The notes beneath the pieces were generated by a model. The model was not told the origin of the DNA. It worked only from the letters and a program-made list of their open reading frames with translations, and ran no database searches. Below, piece after piece: positions 44,485 through 55,703 of a DNA stretch of 64,000 bases; within the stretch, counting starts at the first letter, position 1; each line of letters begins with the position of its first letter. The stretch lies in contig CM055895.1 of the NCBI GenBank assembly GCA_029582155.1, positions 46,016,750-46,080,749 on the forward strand, in the 5' to 3' direction. The translations under genes and the position numbers were made by a program. This DNA comes from Panopea generosa. Lineage: Eukaryota; Mollusca; Bivalvia; Adapedonta; Hiatellidae.

Positions 44485-47400
44485 ATGGCAGCAAGAACTT
44501 TACTGCGTAGACTGAACCATGTTAATCAAAGGTTACAAATGAGAGGTTTGGCTGGACTGACCAGGCCATTAACGTCTGTCCATCTAAACCAACAGAGGTT
44601 AACACAAGTTCCAGATGTACAGCGTTACAGTCAGATACGAGGCCTGTGTTGTAAAACTGGCGATGGAATGATCATTAACATACAGGATGAAAATGATTTT
44701 GAGGAGAGAGTTATGAAGTGTAACGTCCCGGTAGTGATTGACTTCCATGCTACGTATGTATTTCATTGTCAACCTTTCTATTTGGTCCTCTATGTTTTGT
44801 TCTTTTTTTGTTCATTTCATTGCTAACCCTAGTACATTTTTCTATACTGAGCATGTATTTCATTGCCAATCCTGGTACATTTTTCTTGGCTCTGTATATA
44901 TTTCACTGCCAATCCTAGTACATTTTTCTTGACTCTGTATATATATTTCACTGCCAATCCTGGTACATTTTTCTTGACTCTGTATATATTTCACTGCCAA
45001 TCCTGGTACATTTTTCTTGGCTCTGTATATATTTCACTGCCAATCCTGGTACATTTTTCTTGACTCTGTATGTATTTTACTGCCAATCCTGGTACATTTT
45101 TCTTGGCTCTGTATATATGTCATTGCAAATCCTGGTACATTTTTTCCTGGCTCTGTTACCATGTATTTTATTGCAAACCATGGGGCCAAAGTTAAAAAGT
45201 TGTTTGTTTGCTGTCTCCCTACCTACCCACCAATAAAAAAAATGCCTACTCAAACAAACAAAAAATCAGATTTGGAAAAACTATTGTATAAGAGTTTTTT
45301 CCCTATCAGACTTCTCAATTTTTGGAAACAATTTCTTCCATGCTGTGTATTTTATTGTCAGCTTTAATACATTTCTTCCATGTTCCGTTTAATTGATTTT
45401 TTTTTATCTGAAACTTATACTTTCTGTATGTGCAGTTTCTGTACACATGTCTGGACACTCTGATTCCATACCTGATTACCTGCGTCATCATCATGATATT
45501 ACATTACCGAGTATAAAGTGTACAAGTAATATTGGTTATATTCTGTGGGTGGTTGACACTTATGTAAGTTACATTTATACGTAAACTACACTAAACATAA
45601 ACTTAAGATGTAGTGAAAACAGAAATTAAAATTACCTTACTGTTTAAATGGGACTTCATTATTGTCATAAAATATTAATTTTTTAGGTGTATTCGTTTAC
45701 TATATTCCCAGAACTGAATGCTGTTGGGGTTCCGAGAGTGAGGTAGATGCATTTTGTAAAAAGGGGTTGTTTATTTGGGCTGAGAAATCAGAATTAAATA
45801 TTAAATGAAGTGTGTGAAAAATTTCATAAAACATGTTTCCAGTGATGAGGCATTTATTCAGTTTTAAAATGTTTAAATCAGACTTGAAATCTACACAACT
45901 TGATAAAAATGAATGAGGGTATTTATTCTGAATTTATGGTATATTGAATGTGTATTAAAAGCCAAACAGGTGTTTGTTGTATAATTGAACGTTGATAATG
46001 ATTGTCATTTCAGGTGTGTTGAATAATTGAACAATGATAATCTTATTTTAGGTGTGTTGTATAACTGAACGTAGATAATGATTGTCATTTCAGGTGTGTT
46101 GAATAACTGAACAATGATAATCTCATTTTTGGTGTGTTGTATAATTGAACAGTGATTATCTCATTTTTGGTTTGTTAAATAATTGAACAGTGATTATCTC
46201 ATTTTTGGTTTGTTAAATAATTGAACAATGATAATCTCATTTTAGGTGTGTTGAATAATTGAATGATCATAATCTCATTTTAGGTGTGTTGTATAATTGA
46301 ACAATGATAATGTCATTTTAGGTGTGTTGTATAATTGAACAGTGATTATCTCATTTTTGGTTTGTTAAATAATTGAACAATGATTATCTCATTTTTGGTT
46401 TGTTAAATAATTGAACAATGATAATCTCATTTTAGGTGTGTTGAATAATTGAATGATCATAATCTCATTTTAGGTGTGTTGTATAATTGAACAATGATAA
46501 TGTCATTTTAGGTGTGTTGAATAATTGAACGACGATAATCTCATTTAAGGTGTGTTGAATAATTGAACGACAATAATCTCATTTTAGGTGTGTTGAATAA
46601 TTGAACGATGATAATCTCATTTTAGGTGTGTTGAATAATTGAACGATGATAATCTCTTTTTAGGTGTGTTGAATAACTGAACGATGATAATCTCATTTTA
46701 GGTGTGTTATATAATTGAACGATGATATTCTCATTTTAGGTGTGTTATATAATTGAACGATGATAATCTCATTATAGGTGGTGTGGACCATGTAAGCTGC
46801 TTGGGCCACGTCTTGAAGCTCTGGTCGGTGCCAGGAAAGGCGAAGTTATTCTTGCCAAAATTGACGTTGACGAAAATACCGAGATTGCTATGAGATACAG
46901 GGTACAGTAATTTCTTATTACAAGCATATGATCAGGCAAGAAAAATACACTGAAAGTCGGTATTACAATTATATTGTAATAATATAGAGCTATTCCCCTA
47001 GTTCACATATTTAACATCTCTAGAAAGCCTTTAAAGATTATTTTGTTTTGCGTCTACTGAGACAGCAGATCAGGTATCCAAATAATAAAAATATACCAGT
47101 ATGCGCCATTTTTAATCTGGCTTCTATTTCCCAGGCAACAAGAAAAGTGCTGGGTTATGCTTACCCAACACACCCAACATTAAAATTATTATCAACCATA
47201 AATCACGACCATGTTCAGGTGCAAAACCAGGTATAAGCACGTACACCAATTCATACAATTTGTCAGCAAAAGTAATACATAAAAATTCCAAATATATGTA
47301 ATAAGAGGGTATCCCCACCTGACTCTTCTGTTTAGGTTTCAAATGACAATCGACTTTCATAACCATCATGAGCATGAATGCATTATGGATACATATTAAC

Positions 47401-47829
47401 TATTGTAGTTTTAAATGGCGAGACATTGTCATGGCATGATAAGCAATGAGTTTTAAAATGATTTTCCAAACCTTGCTAAAATGAAGTATAAAAGTGACAA
47501 ACAAATGCCACATTAACACTGCAATATAATACGAGAATGAAACATTTGCCATATAATTTTCAAAATGTTCTTAATGGAGTCCAAACCCCGCACCAATGGG
47601 AGGGGGAGACTCCCTTCTACACTTGCCCTCAACTCATTGTGATTTGCTCTGATCAAATTCGTTTAAGTATGCCCTTGGTCACAGTTTTAACATCAAATTT
47701 CATAATTTCTTTCAGATTCAGTCTGTACCAACAGTTATGGGAATCAGAAACCAGGAACAGATAGACAGGTTTATTGGTCTTCAAGATGATGATAAAATAG
47801 AAACTTTTCTGGATAAACTGATTGGTTAA
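44485..47829 (+). CDS. TXN2: TXN2, mitochondrial thioredoxin (3 coding exons)
   Basis: Exons are 44475-44753 (coding from 44485), 46778-46901 and 47716-47829: 507 nt, 168 aa, close to the human length. TXN2 reduces protein disulfides in the mitochondrial matrix, working with TXNRD2 and peroxiredoxin 3. Residues 1-55 form an Arg-rich, acid-poor presequence starting MAARTLLRRLN. The thioredoxin fold follows: VVIDFHATWCGPCKLLGP (83-100) with active-site Cys92 and Cys95, KIDVDEN (117-123), SVPTV with cis-Pro136, and C-terminal FLDKLIG. All catalytic residues are intact. The intron after 44753 splits the Thr90 codon just before the active site. An out-of-frame ATG at 44478 in the same exon is a poorer start choice. 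Confidence 0.95.
44754..45180. repeat. 43-bp tandem array at the 5' end of TXN2 coding intron 1
   Basis: About nine units of GTATATATTTCACTGCCAAT followed by CCTGGTACATTTTTCTTGGC and TCT. The first degenerate unit starts exactly at the splice donor (GTATGTATTTCATTG, 44754). Later units keep GTATAT or GTATGT in the donor position. Confidence 0.85.
45960..46777. repeat. 38-bp tandem array at the 3' end of TXN2 coding intron 1
   Basis: Twenty-one units of AGGTGTGTTGAATAATTGAA followed by CGATGATAATCTCATTTT. The last unit supplies the real acceptor (CTCATTATAG, ending 46777). Sixteen upstream unit boundaries keep AG and five read TTTTTGG. Confidence 0.9.
46902..47715 (+). other. TXN2 coding intron 2
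   Basis: 814 bases from GTACAG to TTTCAG; nothing else recognised. Confidence 0.6.
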
Positions 47830-47833
47830 ACAA

Positions 47834-47839
47834 AATAAA
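47834..47839 (+). terminator. TXN2 poly(A) signal
   Basis: AATAAA starts four bases after the TAA stop, followed by GT-rich sequence at 47841-47852. The predicted 3' UTR is very short. Confidence 0.55.
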
Positions 47840-48074
47840 AGTTCCGGTGTAGATAGATAATAATTGGTCAGAGGAAAAAACATGTTTTTTTATAAAAACA
47901 GTTTTATGTTGATATTTATTTTTCAACAAATAGGAACTATATATTATGACATATAGTTGTATGTGTGAATACAACCTGACATATACCCTGGTGGCATTTG
48001 TAAGAACTTAGTAACATAGCGACATGTGAAAATAGCCAGTTTGTTTGCTTGTTTGAATTTTTTACATCATTTCC

Positions 48075-48310
48075 ATGCCATTGAGGGCTAACAGATGATC
48101 AGTTAACCTAACCACCCTTATGCCTAGGTCCAGTACTCGGGCACACCCATCCTTGTAAGTAACTGATAACTTTCCCACTTGAATCAGAGGTGAGAGATGA
48201 ATGACAATGAGATGCAATGTTGTAAATCATCATCACATAAACTGTGACAAGACGGGGATTCAAACTCGTGACCCGTGGATTGAGTCAGACTGGGTACTGA
48301 ATGAGCTTTA
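48075..48310 (-). mobile_element. SINE family S1, copy 4
   Basis: ATTGAGGGCTAACAGATGAT ... GGGGATTCAAACTCGTGACC, the same layout as the minus-strand copies; the head ends near 48305. Confidence 0.7.
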
Positions 48311-48561
48311 TGCATATATCACAGAGCTATCAATCACTGAGCGATGAATCGTTGAAGGATAAATCATTGAGCAATGAATCTCTGAGCGATTAATATGTAG
48401 TGATAAAACACCAGGTCAATCATAACACTACTTCACTGATAAGTTATGTCATGAAATTGTTGTCACTGATCATAGTACTGTAGATGTATATTGTTTGAAT
48501 CACCGGTTTCTGTCAAAAACATTTTGTTTTTTGCAGATACAATTTCATTTGCACATGTATA

Positions 48562-49033
48562 CAGGGCCGTAGCCAAACTTTACACGAGACACAATCCCAA
48601 CTTTGCTATGGATGTCAGGAGCATGCTCCCATGAAAAATTATTCGCTCCTGACATGCATTTCCTGTGTTTTTTTCTAATATTTCAGATACATTTTAAGCT
48701 GTTCAGATCTATAAAACAAATTGCAATTTATACATTTATCCATTTTAACACTATCTTGAATACATGTTGGTAGCTATTTAGACCCGACATAACAGAACAT
48801 ATCAACTCTTAGTAACACACTGTAAGACAAGTATTTGCTGGGTATTTTAATACATTCATACTAAATTATTATATGTGAAGGGTATGTCATTTTTTTGCAA
48901 GAATAATTAATATTTTCGGGATAACTTTATTATTTTATTTTTAAAAAAACACTAATAAACATTAAATTTTGAACCTCCACAAATTCTATAGGAGGCAAGT
49001 GCCTCCGTTTGCCTCAGTGTGGCGACGGCCCTG
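48562..49033. mobile_element. hAT-type MITE (CAGGGCCG ends)
   Basis: Ends CAGGGCCGTAGCC (48562-48574) and GGCGACGGCCCTG (49021-49033) are imperfect inverted repeats of the hAT CAGGG type. GTATA flanks both sides (48557-48561, 49034-49038), shorter than the 8-bp duplication expected of hAT. No transposase. Confidence 0.7.
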
Positions 49034-49595
49034 GTATAAATAAAAGTATCGGGAGAGTAATGTTATTCAGTGGCAAATATTTGAATATCTGTCAAGTAAA
49101 ACAACAATTGCACCAAAAATGGATTTTAAAGGAGAAAAAGCAATGATTAGTTGTCAAGTCAGCAAACATTTAAATATTTTTATAATAACTTGTAATATTG
49201 TAATAAAAACTTTCAGCATTTCTTGATATAATTATTGGCACTTGACACATTAATTTGGTTCTAACCTAGATTTCTGAATCATTTTTTATTTAAATTTTTA
49301 TCCATTAAAATTTGGGATTGAAATTTGCCAACTATTATCATCCTTTTGTGAATCTCAAATTGTATAAGCAGAATTTATAAAAAAATGATTTTTTTTTTTA
49401 CCACTTTAAAAAGACTAAAACATAATTTGTTGATTCTTAAAAATTAGTGTTACAATAAAATAAAAAACTGGAACAAGTGTCCCAAACTTTAGGTAAAAAT
49501 TAAAGTAATGTGATTTCTTAGTTACATAATATGCACATATTCCAATTATAAAACCTATTAAAAATTCAATTGGTTATTTTAAAACAATGCTTTTA
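49034..49595. other. Intergenic DNA, nothing recognised
   Basis: AT-rich with no repeat partner or coding signal. Confidence 0.35.
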
Positions 49596-50632
49596 AGTCA
49601 CGTGAGACAAAGTCTCATTGACATTTTGTGATTGCCTTTTGTGTGTTGCATCTGTTGTACGTCCGTAAACAATTCACATTTTTATTTCTACTTAAATTTA
49701 AAGACATTTTTAGGCCATTTTGGTACTTAAAGGTGGATCAAAGTTGTGAATTTAAAAGTTCCCACCCCCATGGGGCTTTGTTAGGTGGGGCCAAAACAGC
49801 CAAATTCGTGGTAAACTTTTAACAAGCATAAGCGTTGTTATTGAGGTCCATGGTTCATTAAAAATTTTATAAATAACATGCCCCTGGGTCTTGACATACA
49901 TTTACTTTACAAAATCCATAAAGAGAAAATGACAAAAAATAACTTAATGAATGCTTTATGGGGTGTTTAGTTGTTGATGACACTATAATTAATATCCATG
50001 TTTTATTGAGTGCCCCGTCCCCTCTGTTGCCTTTGGGACGGGGACAAAACAGTCAAATTCAAGGTACACTTTAAAAATCTTCTCATTATTATTAAATGGT
50101 AAGCATGATTATTGAGGCCTATGGATCCTTTATAAAAAATGTGAATTGCATACCCCTGGGTCTCAGCATAAGTCCCTGGGGGTAAGGCCTATTTGATAAA
50201 ATTATATAAGAGAAAATGATAAAAAAACAACAGTATTTCTCATGACTGAATGCTTATTTGAATGTTTTTTGGTGTGATTTGCTGACATGAGTCAAAATTC
50301 ATGTTTGAATTTGTGCCCCTGACCCCCTAGGGACCTAGGATATAATATACTTTTGGTGGGAGGGTGCAGTATTATGAAATTCCTTACCCCTTGGTCTTTT
50401 GTTGATGTCCCAGGGATGGGGTAAATTTGCCAAAAACTGTAGGTAAACTTTCTGAAACCAGTGCTTTGCATAGATACACTGACTGTTAAACCTTCTGACT
50501 TATTAACTACTTGTTCCTTTGAGGCATAAAAGGGAAGCGGCTATGCTTTTGCAAAACCATATTTGTATATCGATAGTATTATGTAATTGCAAAAATACTC
50601 AGGTGAACGTAAAGGTCCATGGGCCTCTTGTT
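49596..50632 (+). mobile_element. Element D (ends GGGCCTCTTGTT)
   Basis: It starts about AGTCACGTGAGACAAAGTCT and ends AAAGGTCCATGGGCCTCTTG + TT, the same end type as A and C. It has repeated internal units around CCCCTGGGTCT and TTGAGGCCTATGG. It directly abuts C2. Confidence 0.55.
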
Positions 50633-51297
50633 AGCTCACCTGAGCCGAAGGCACTTATTATAAGAAGACATAATAAACTCTTTAAATAAACTTTTTTCGC
50701 TATTATTATACAATATTATACCAGATATAAGTTTTATAAGATAATTCATCATAAAAAGATGAATGATATAATTATAATCAATGATTGAAATATTATTCAT
50801 ATATTCATATATCATGAACCATTTTAAAATAGGTGTTTTTCTGAATATAAAAGTCATAGTGTTTATGGTTCAGACAGGGATGGTTTACTACTTCATAATA
50901 AAGCAATACCATATTTTTAGCTAGTTTCATAACAGCAAGAAGTCTGCTTGAGATTTTCAGTGTCAAAGTGTACTTGAAATCTTGGAGGAGGAGCTTAATT
51001 GTTTTTGGGGTAGAGTGCACTGCGACAAAGATTCTTTCAAGCGATATACTTTGGAAAGGCTTGTGTTTGAAACTCATAGGAATATTTATTGTGCTGGAAC
51101 TGTGGATTGTTTCATGCACAATAGTTTAGTCTGATGCTTTAGTTTGAAACCGTTCTCAAATATAACAGGTTAGTTTTGTGCTGGAACTGGATTTTTATCT
51201 TAGTTCGAAGACTTAGCATGTATTATATAATCTAATTATGTTGGGTGACTCAAGGTCAGTCAGGTGAACGATATAGGGCCATCTTGGCCCTCTTGTT
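50633..51297 (+). mobile_element. Element C2 (short form of C1)
   Basis: It starts AGCTCACCTGAGCCGAAGGC and ends ATCTTGGCCCTCTTGTT. The interior matches 24260-24830 closely; about 250 bases after the start and a segment near the end, present in C1, are missing. Confidence 0.7.
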
Positions 51298-51323
51298 ATG
51301 GTTTTGTTTTGTATAGTACCACT

Positions 51324-51402
51324 GGCAACCCTTAGTGTAACAAAAACCCTTAGTGTAATAACAATTGTTACACTAAAGCTTTTTGTTACACTAATGATTG
51401 CC
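51324..51402. repeat. 79-bp near-perfect hairpin
   Basis: GGCAA at 51324 pairs with TTGCC ending 51402. Each arm holds two TTAGTGTAA-type units, centred on AACAATTGTT. Confidence 0.75.
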
Positions 51403-51808
51403 ACATAACACTTAATTTCTCAGCAACAACTGTATTAGAATCTGTGGAACATTGTTCCAAGTCTCCTTTCGTTCAGTTCTTGTCTGCATTGTATGTGTGA
51501 AATTAAATATAATATTACATGCATGTTACTGTTATTTAATGAACAAATGTACGAAAATAGTCCTCCATGGTTAAAGGCAAAATCACGAGATAATGGGTTT
51601 GAGCACTGCTCAGTCCAAACAACTGTATGTGAGAAAGTTTTCCTGTTATTTACAGAAGGATGGTGGTTATTATTTCTGAGGGCTTCCTCTGCCAATAAAA
51701 CAGGATGCCATATGTGATGTGTAATGTTTTGAATAAGATGTTATATGTCATTCAAATGCAGTCTTATTGTAAATGATAAGTATCATTATAAAAGTGATAT
51801 ATATATAT

Positions 51809-52600
51809 ACTACTTAACCAGAGCCTTCTCAGATATGCCACATAGTGAGGAACTACATTACCAGAGCCTTCTCAGATATGCCACATAGTGAGAAACTACT
51901 TTACCAGGGCCTTCTCAGATATGCCACATAGTGAGGAACTACTTAACCAGAGCCTTCTCAGATATGCCACATAGTGAGGAACTACTTTACCAGAGCCTTC
52001 TCAGATATGCCACTTAGTGAGGAACTACTTAACCAGAGCCTTCTCAGATATGCCACTTAGTGAGGAACTACTTAACCAGAGCCTTCTGAGATATGCCACA
52101 TAGTGAGAAACTACTTTACCAGAGCCTTCTCAGATATGCCACTTAGTGAGGAACTACTTAACCAGAGCCTTCTCAGATATGCCACGTAGTGAGGAACTAC
52201 TTAACCAGAGCCTTCTCAGATATGCCACATAGTGAGGAACTACTTAACCAGAGCCTTCTCACATATGCCACATAGTGAGGAACTACTTTACCAGAGCCTT
52301 CTCAAATATGTAACATAATAAGGCACTACTTTATTAGAGCCTTCTCATGTCTGCAACATGATCAGGGACTATTTTTCCTTCTCAGATTTGCCACAATCAA
52401 GGCATGTATTAAGGAGGTGCTACTTCATTAGAGCCTTCTCATGTCTGCAACATGATCAGGGACTACTTTATCAGAGCCTTCATACATGGTACAAGGAACT
52501 ACTTTATCAAAGCCTTCTCAGATTGGCTACTGAATAAGGAACTACTTTACCAGAGGATTTTCAGATCTATCACATGATCAGGAACTACTTTACTAGAGCA
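51809..52600. repeat. 43-bp tandem array (~18 copies, the last third degenerate)
   Basis: The unit contains GAACTACTTAACCAGAGCCT and TCTCAGATATGCCACATAGT. Copies are clean to about 52320, then decay and lose register. Confidence 0.9.
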
Positions 52601-53228
52601 TCCATGGCAGAGTAGTCTCGGGTGTTGTCTCAAGATCATTTAGCTCTCACTGCCAAGGTCATTGGTTCTAACACAACTCTGTCCAAAGACTGCATTATGT
52701 TAATTTGCCCATTACTTATGGGAATATGGTGTTTTTCTTAGATTTATGTCTGAGGTGTTCCTCCACCAATATAACTGAATACATATTGAAAATATATACA
52801 TGTATGTGCAATGCATTGGAAATTGCGTAAAACGGTTTAAACCCTGTTCTCAGTTCCAGTTTATTAGATTAATCTATATGCAGTGCTCTTGCATTCTTCT
52901 TCAAAGCAATAGATTTACACAGTATAGCAGTTGTACAACACAGAATAAGTAACACGGGAATGGATTATTGTCCATTGACCTAGGCCCTTTGTGTAGTAAT
53001 ATTAAATATATATTACGGAATTCATTAACACTAATGCTTCACAACTGAACAAACAGAAATAGGACTTCTTGACACAGTTCCTCCACTACCAATTTAATCA
53101 CTTTAAATACAAGCAATTGCTTTTGAAGTAGTTTGTTAAATTAGCAAATGTAATAAATATATCTTTCACTTGACCATGTTAACACGTTTTAGCTAATAAT
53201 GTTTCTTGCTTGTCAGATTTTTCCAAAA
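52601..53228. other. Intergenic DNA, nothing firm
   Basis: Short SINE-like scraps near 52640-52700 and 52750; otherwise no feature. Confidence 0.3.
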
Positions 53229-53930
53229 ATGCACATATATATTTTTTGTGTTCCGGTTCGATCATTTTTCACAGAGTTATGGCCCTTGATTCTGTTTGTG
53301 ACCAAATTCTTTTCTGCGCTATTTCTCTACAACCCCATGTTGGAATTTTATGAAACTTGCTAGGATGCATCATTACTAAGTGTAGATGCGCATATTGTCT
53401 ATGTTCCGGTTCAATGATTTTCACAGAGTTATGGCACTTTCATTGAGTCTGTGACCAAATAATTGTCTGCATTATTTCTCTACAACCCCATGTTGGAATT
53501 TTATGAAACTTGCTAGGATGCATCATTACCAAGTGCAGATGGGCATATTGTCTTTGTGTTCCTGTTCGATGATTTTTCACAGAGTTATGGCAGTTTCATT
53601 CCGTTTGTGACCAAATTCTTCTCTGCTCTATTTCTTTACAACCTCTGGTTGGAAGTTTATGAAACTTGCTAGGATGCATCATTACCAAGTGGAAATGTGC
53701 ATATTGTCTTCATGGCACTTTTTCCCTACAACCTCTGGTTTTAATTTTTGTAAAACTAGCTTGGATCTGCGCATTTTGTCATTTTGTTCCAGTTCAATGA
53801 TTTGGGAATGAGTTTTGTGAAGTGCAGAACCACATATTGTTCCTGTTTGGTATTTTTGAACCAAGTAGCTGGTACAGAGTCAAACACTCACTTGGGGAGC
53901 ATCCATCGGTTCCACCGATATTTTCTTGTT
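53229..53930 (+). mobile_element. Element B3
   Basis: Same ~130-bp internal units and the same end (ACCGATATTTTCTTGTT) as B1 and B2; the left end is truncated. Confidence 0.6.
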
Positions 53931-55692
53931 TTTAAAGTTATAAACCTTTGTAGTTTAGGAATTAAATGTCTTATAAACTGGACAAGGATTTCCACGTATT
54001 TTTACCTGGTACAGAATTTTCATCCAACACCCCCTCCACGCACTCATCCTACCCTTTTGTGACGTTGGAACAATTTATGACAGGACATATTAAAACATAT
54101 AACGTAATATATTTAATTTGACATCTTAAAAGTCATCTTGGTAAAATTTAATAATAATTTAAATCAAAATGATTATTCAATGTGTTTGGTATGCAAGAAA
54201 AACAATCTTACATGACTTATTTAGTTCAGAATGAAAACTCTGTCCCTTACGATAACTGTTTTTGCGGGAACTTGGCTCAAAAAACAGTTATCTCTCAGGA
54301 CAAAATTTTCTACATGAATCGCCAACCCATGTAAGATTCTTATAATCTTGTATGCAGGGGAAAACATTAAATCATTTACACTGTATGTAACTTATACCAG
54401 ATAAGTTACAAAGCATTATGGGAATAAATAAAATACATGTAAATAAATATTGATGGTAAATAAACCATAAATGAGAAATACAATACAGAAACTGTTTATT
54501 TGTTTGTATAAAGACATAACTGTGGGACTAGAGAGTCGGTGGTATTTTGATATATCAACCATAATGTGCATTGTACATGTCATAGGTTAAACACAAGCCC
54601 ATCACACAGTAATGGGTTAACAAACAAAAACAAAAATATTTGATAAAATTAATAATGCAGTTTGAAACAATTGTCTCTCCAGACATGACATTTATAATTA
54701 GCATAATATACCAAGGTCATTTGCATAAGCACACCGATTTGTTTTATATTAAAGAATTTGTCATTCTAATTGGAAACACAAAATGTGTCAGTTTAAAAAC
54801 TCATTTTGTCAGTTAATTAGGAGAATAGTATAATATGTGTTTGTTTAAGAATTCCGTTTGTCAGTGATATAAGAGGCATAGCTCATGTCAGTTTAAAATT
54901 CAGTTTAATAAAATAGGAAATGCAGTTTAAAAAATCAGTTAAAATAAAATTGGAGATATAGCAAAAAAATCAAGTGATAAAAACCATTATTTTAACCTTT
55001 TACTCAATAGATACGCATTTTCCCGCACAAAACACAGAAGGCCTTTGAAAACAGTACAGTAAGAGTTCAGATTGCTTGTAACGAGCAATCTGAACACTTC
55101 CTGCACTGTTTTCCACTCTGTCAGTTAATATAAACCTAATTCAACCAATAATTCTAAAGCCTTCTATATTAGGTGTCCAAAGGCGTCTATATGAAGTAAA
55201 GGGTTTATATACTATATGTCCAGTCCAACTCATCTCAAGCAGCCAGTCAAGGGAAGGAGCAAAAGAGGCCTTTTAAGACAGGATGTTGTTTAATGCAGGA
55301 TAATTTGCTCTGAAAGCATATAAATGGAAAATAACAAATTTGGCTGCTTAATAGCAGTGACTGCTTAAACAACTTTGACCTTATTTCAGATCTTTCATTG
55401 TAAATTGTAATATACATGTATTCAGATCTTTGTGCCATATCTATAGATCCATTGTTTAGCTTATCATTTAATCAGTGTTTACATTTCAATATACATTTAC
55501 ATTTATATAAATCTGGTGACACAAAATGATGGGATACTCTTTATTGGCAAAACGCAAAATTACAGACTAGGCTAACAAATTATGATTGAATAATCAACAA
55601 AAAATGTTTTGCTTCAAGAAAATAAGAAACCACAATATATAAAATATATTAAAAATCATTCTGAGTGTTAAATAAAAAATTAACAAACTATA
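53931..55692. other. Intergenic DNA with a short hairpin
   Basis: A 13-bp perfect stem, GATAACTGTTTTT / AAAAACAGTTATC, lies at 54251-54292. Segments near 55240-55370 and 58180-58320 are similar (AGCAGCCAGTCAA.G...TTAAGACA followed by TTACTCTGAAAGCATA), suggesting another dispersed repeat. No gene seen. Confidence 0.4.
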
Positions 55693-55703
55693 AACTGAAT
55701 CGG

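Noticed and set aside
44738-45367. Plus-strand ORFs with YISLPILVHFSWL repeats as coding sequence
   Set aside because: They lie in TXN2 coding intron 1 and come from the 43-bp array; the thioredoxin frame requires splicing at 44753.
45960-46777. CRISPR array
   Set aside because: Repeats are direct and contiguous without unique spacers, in an intron of an animal gene.
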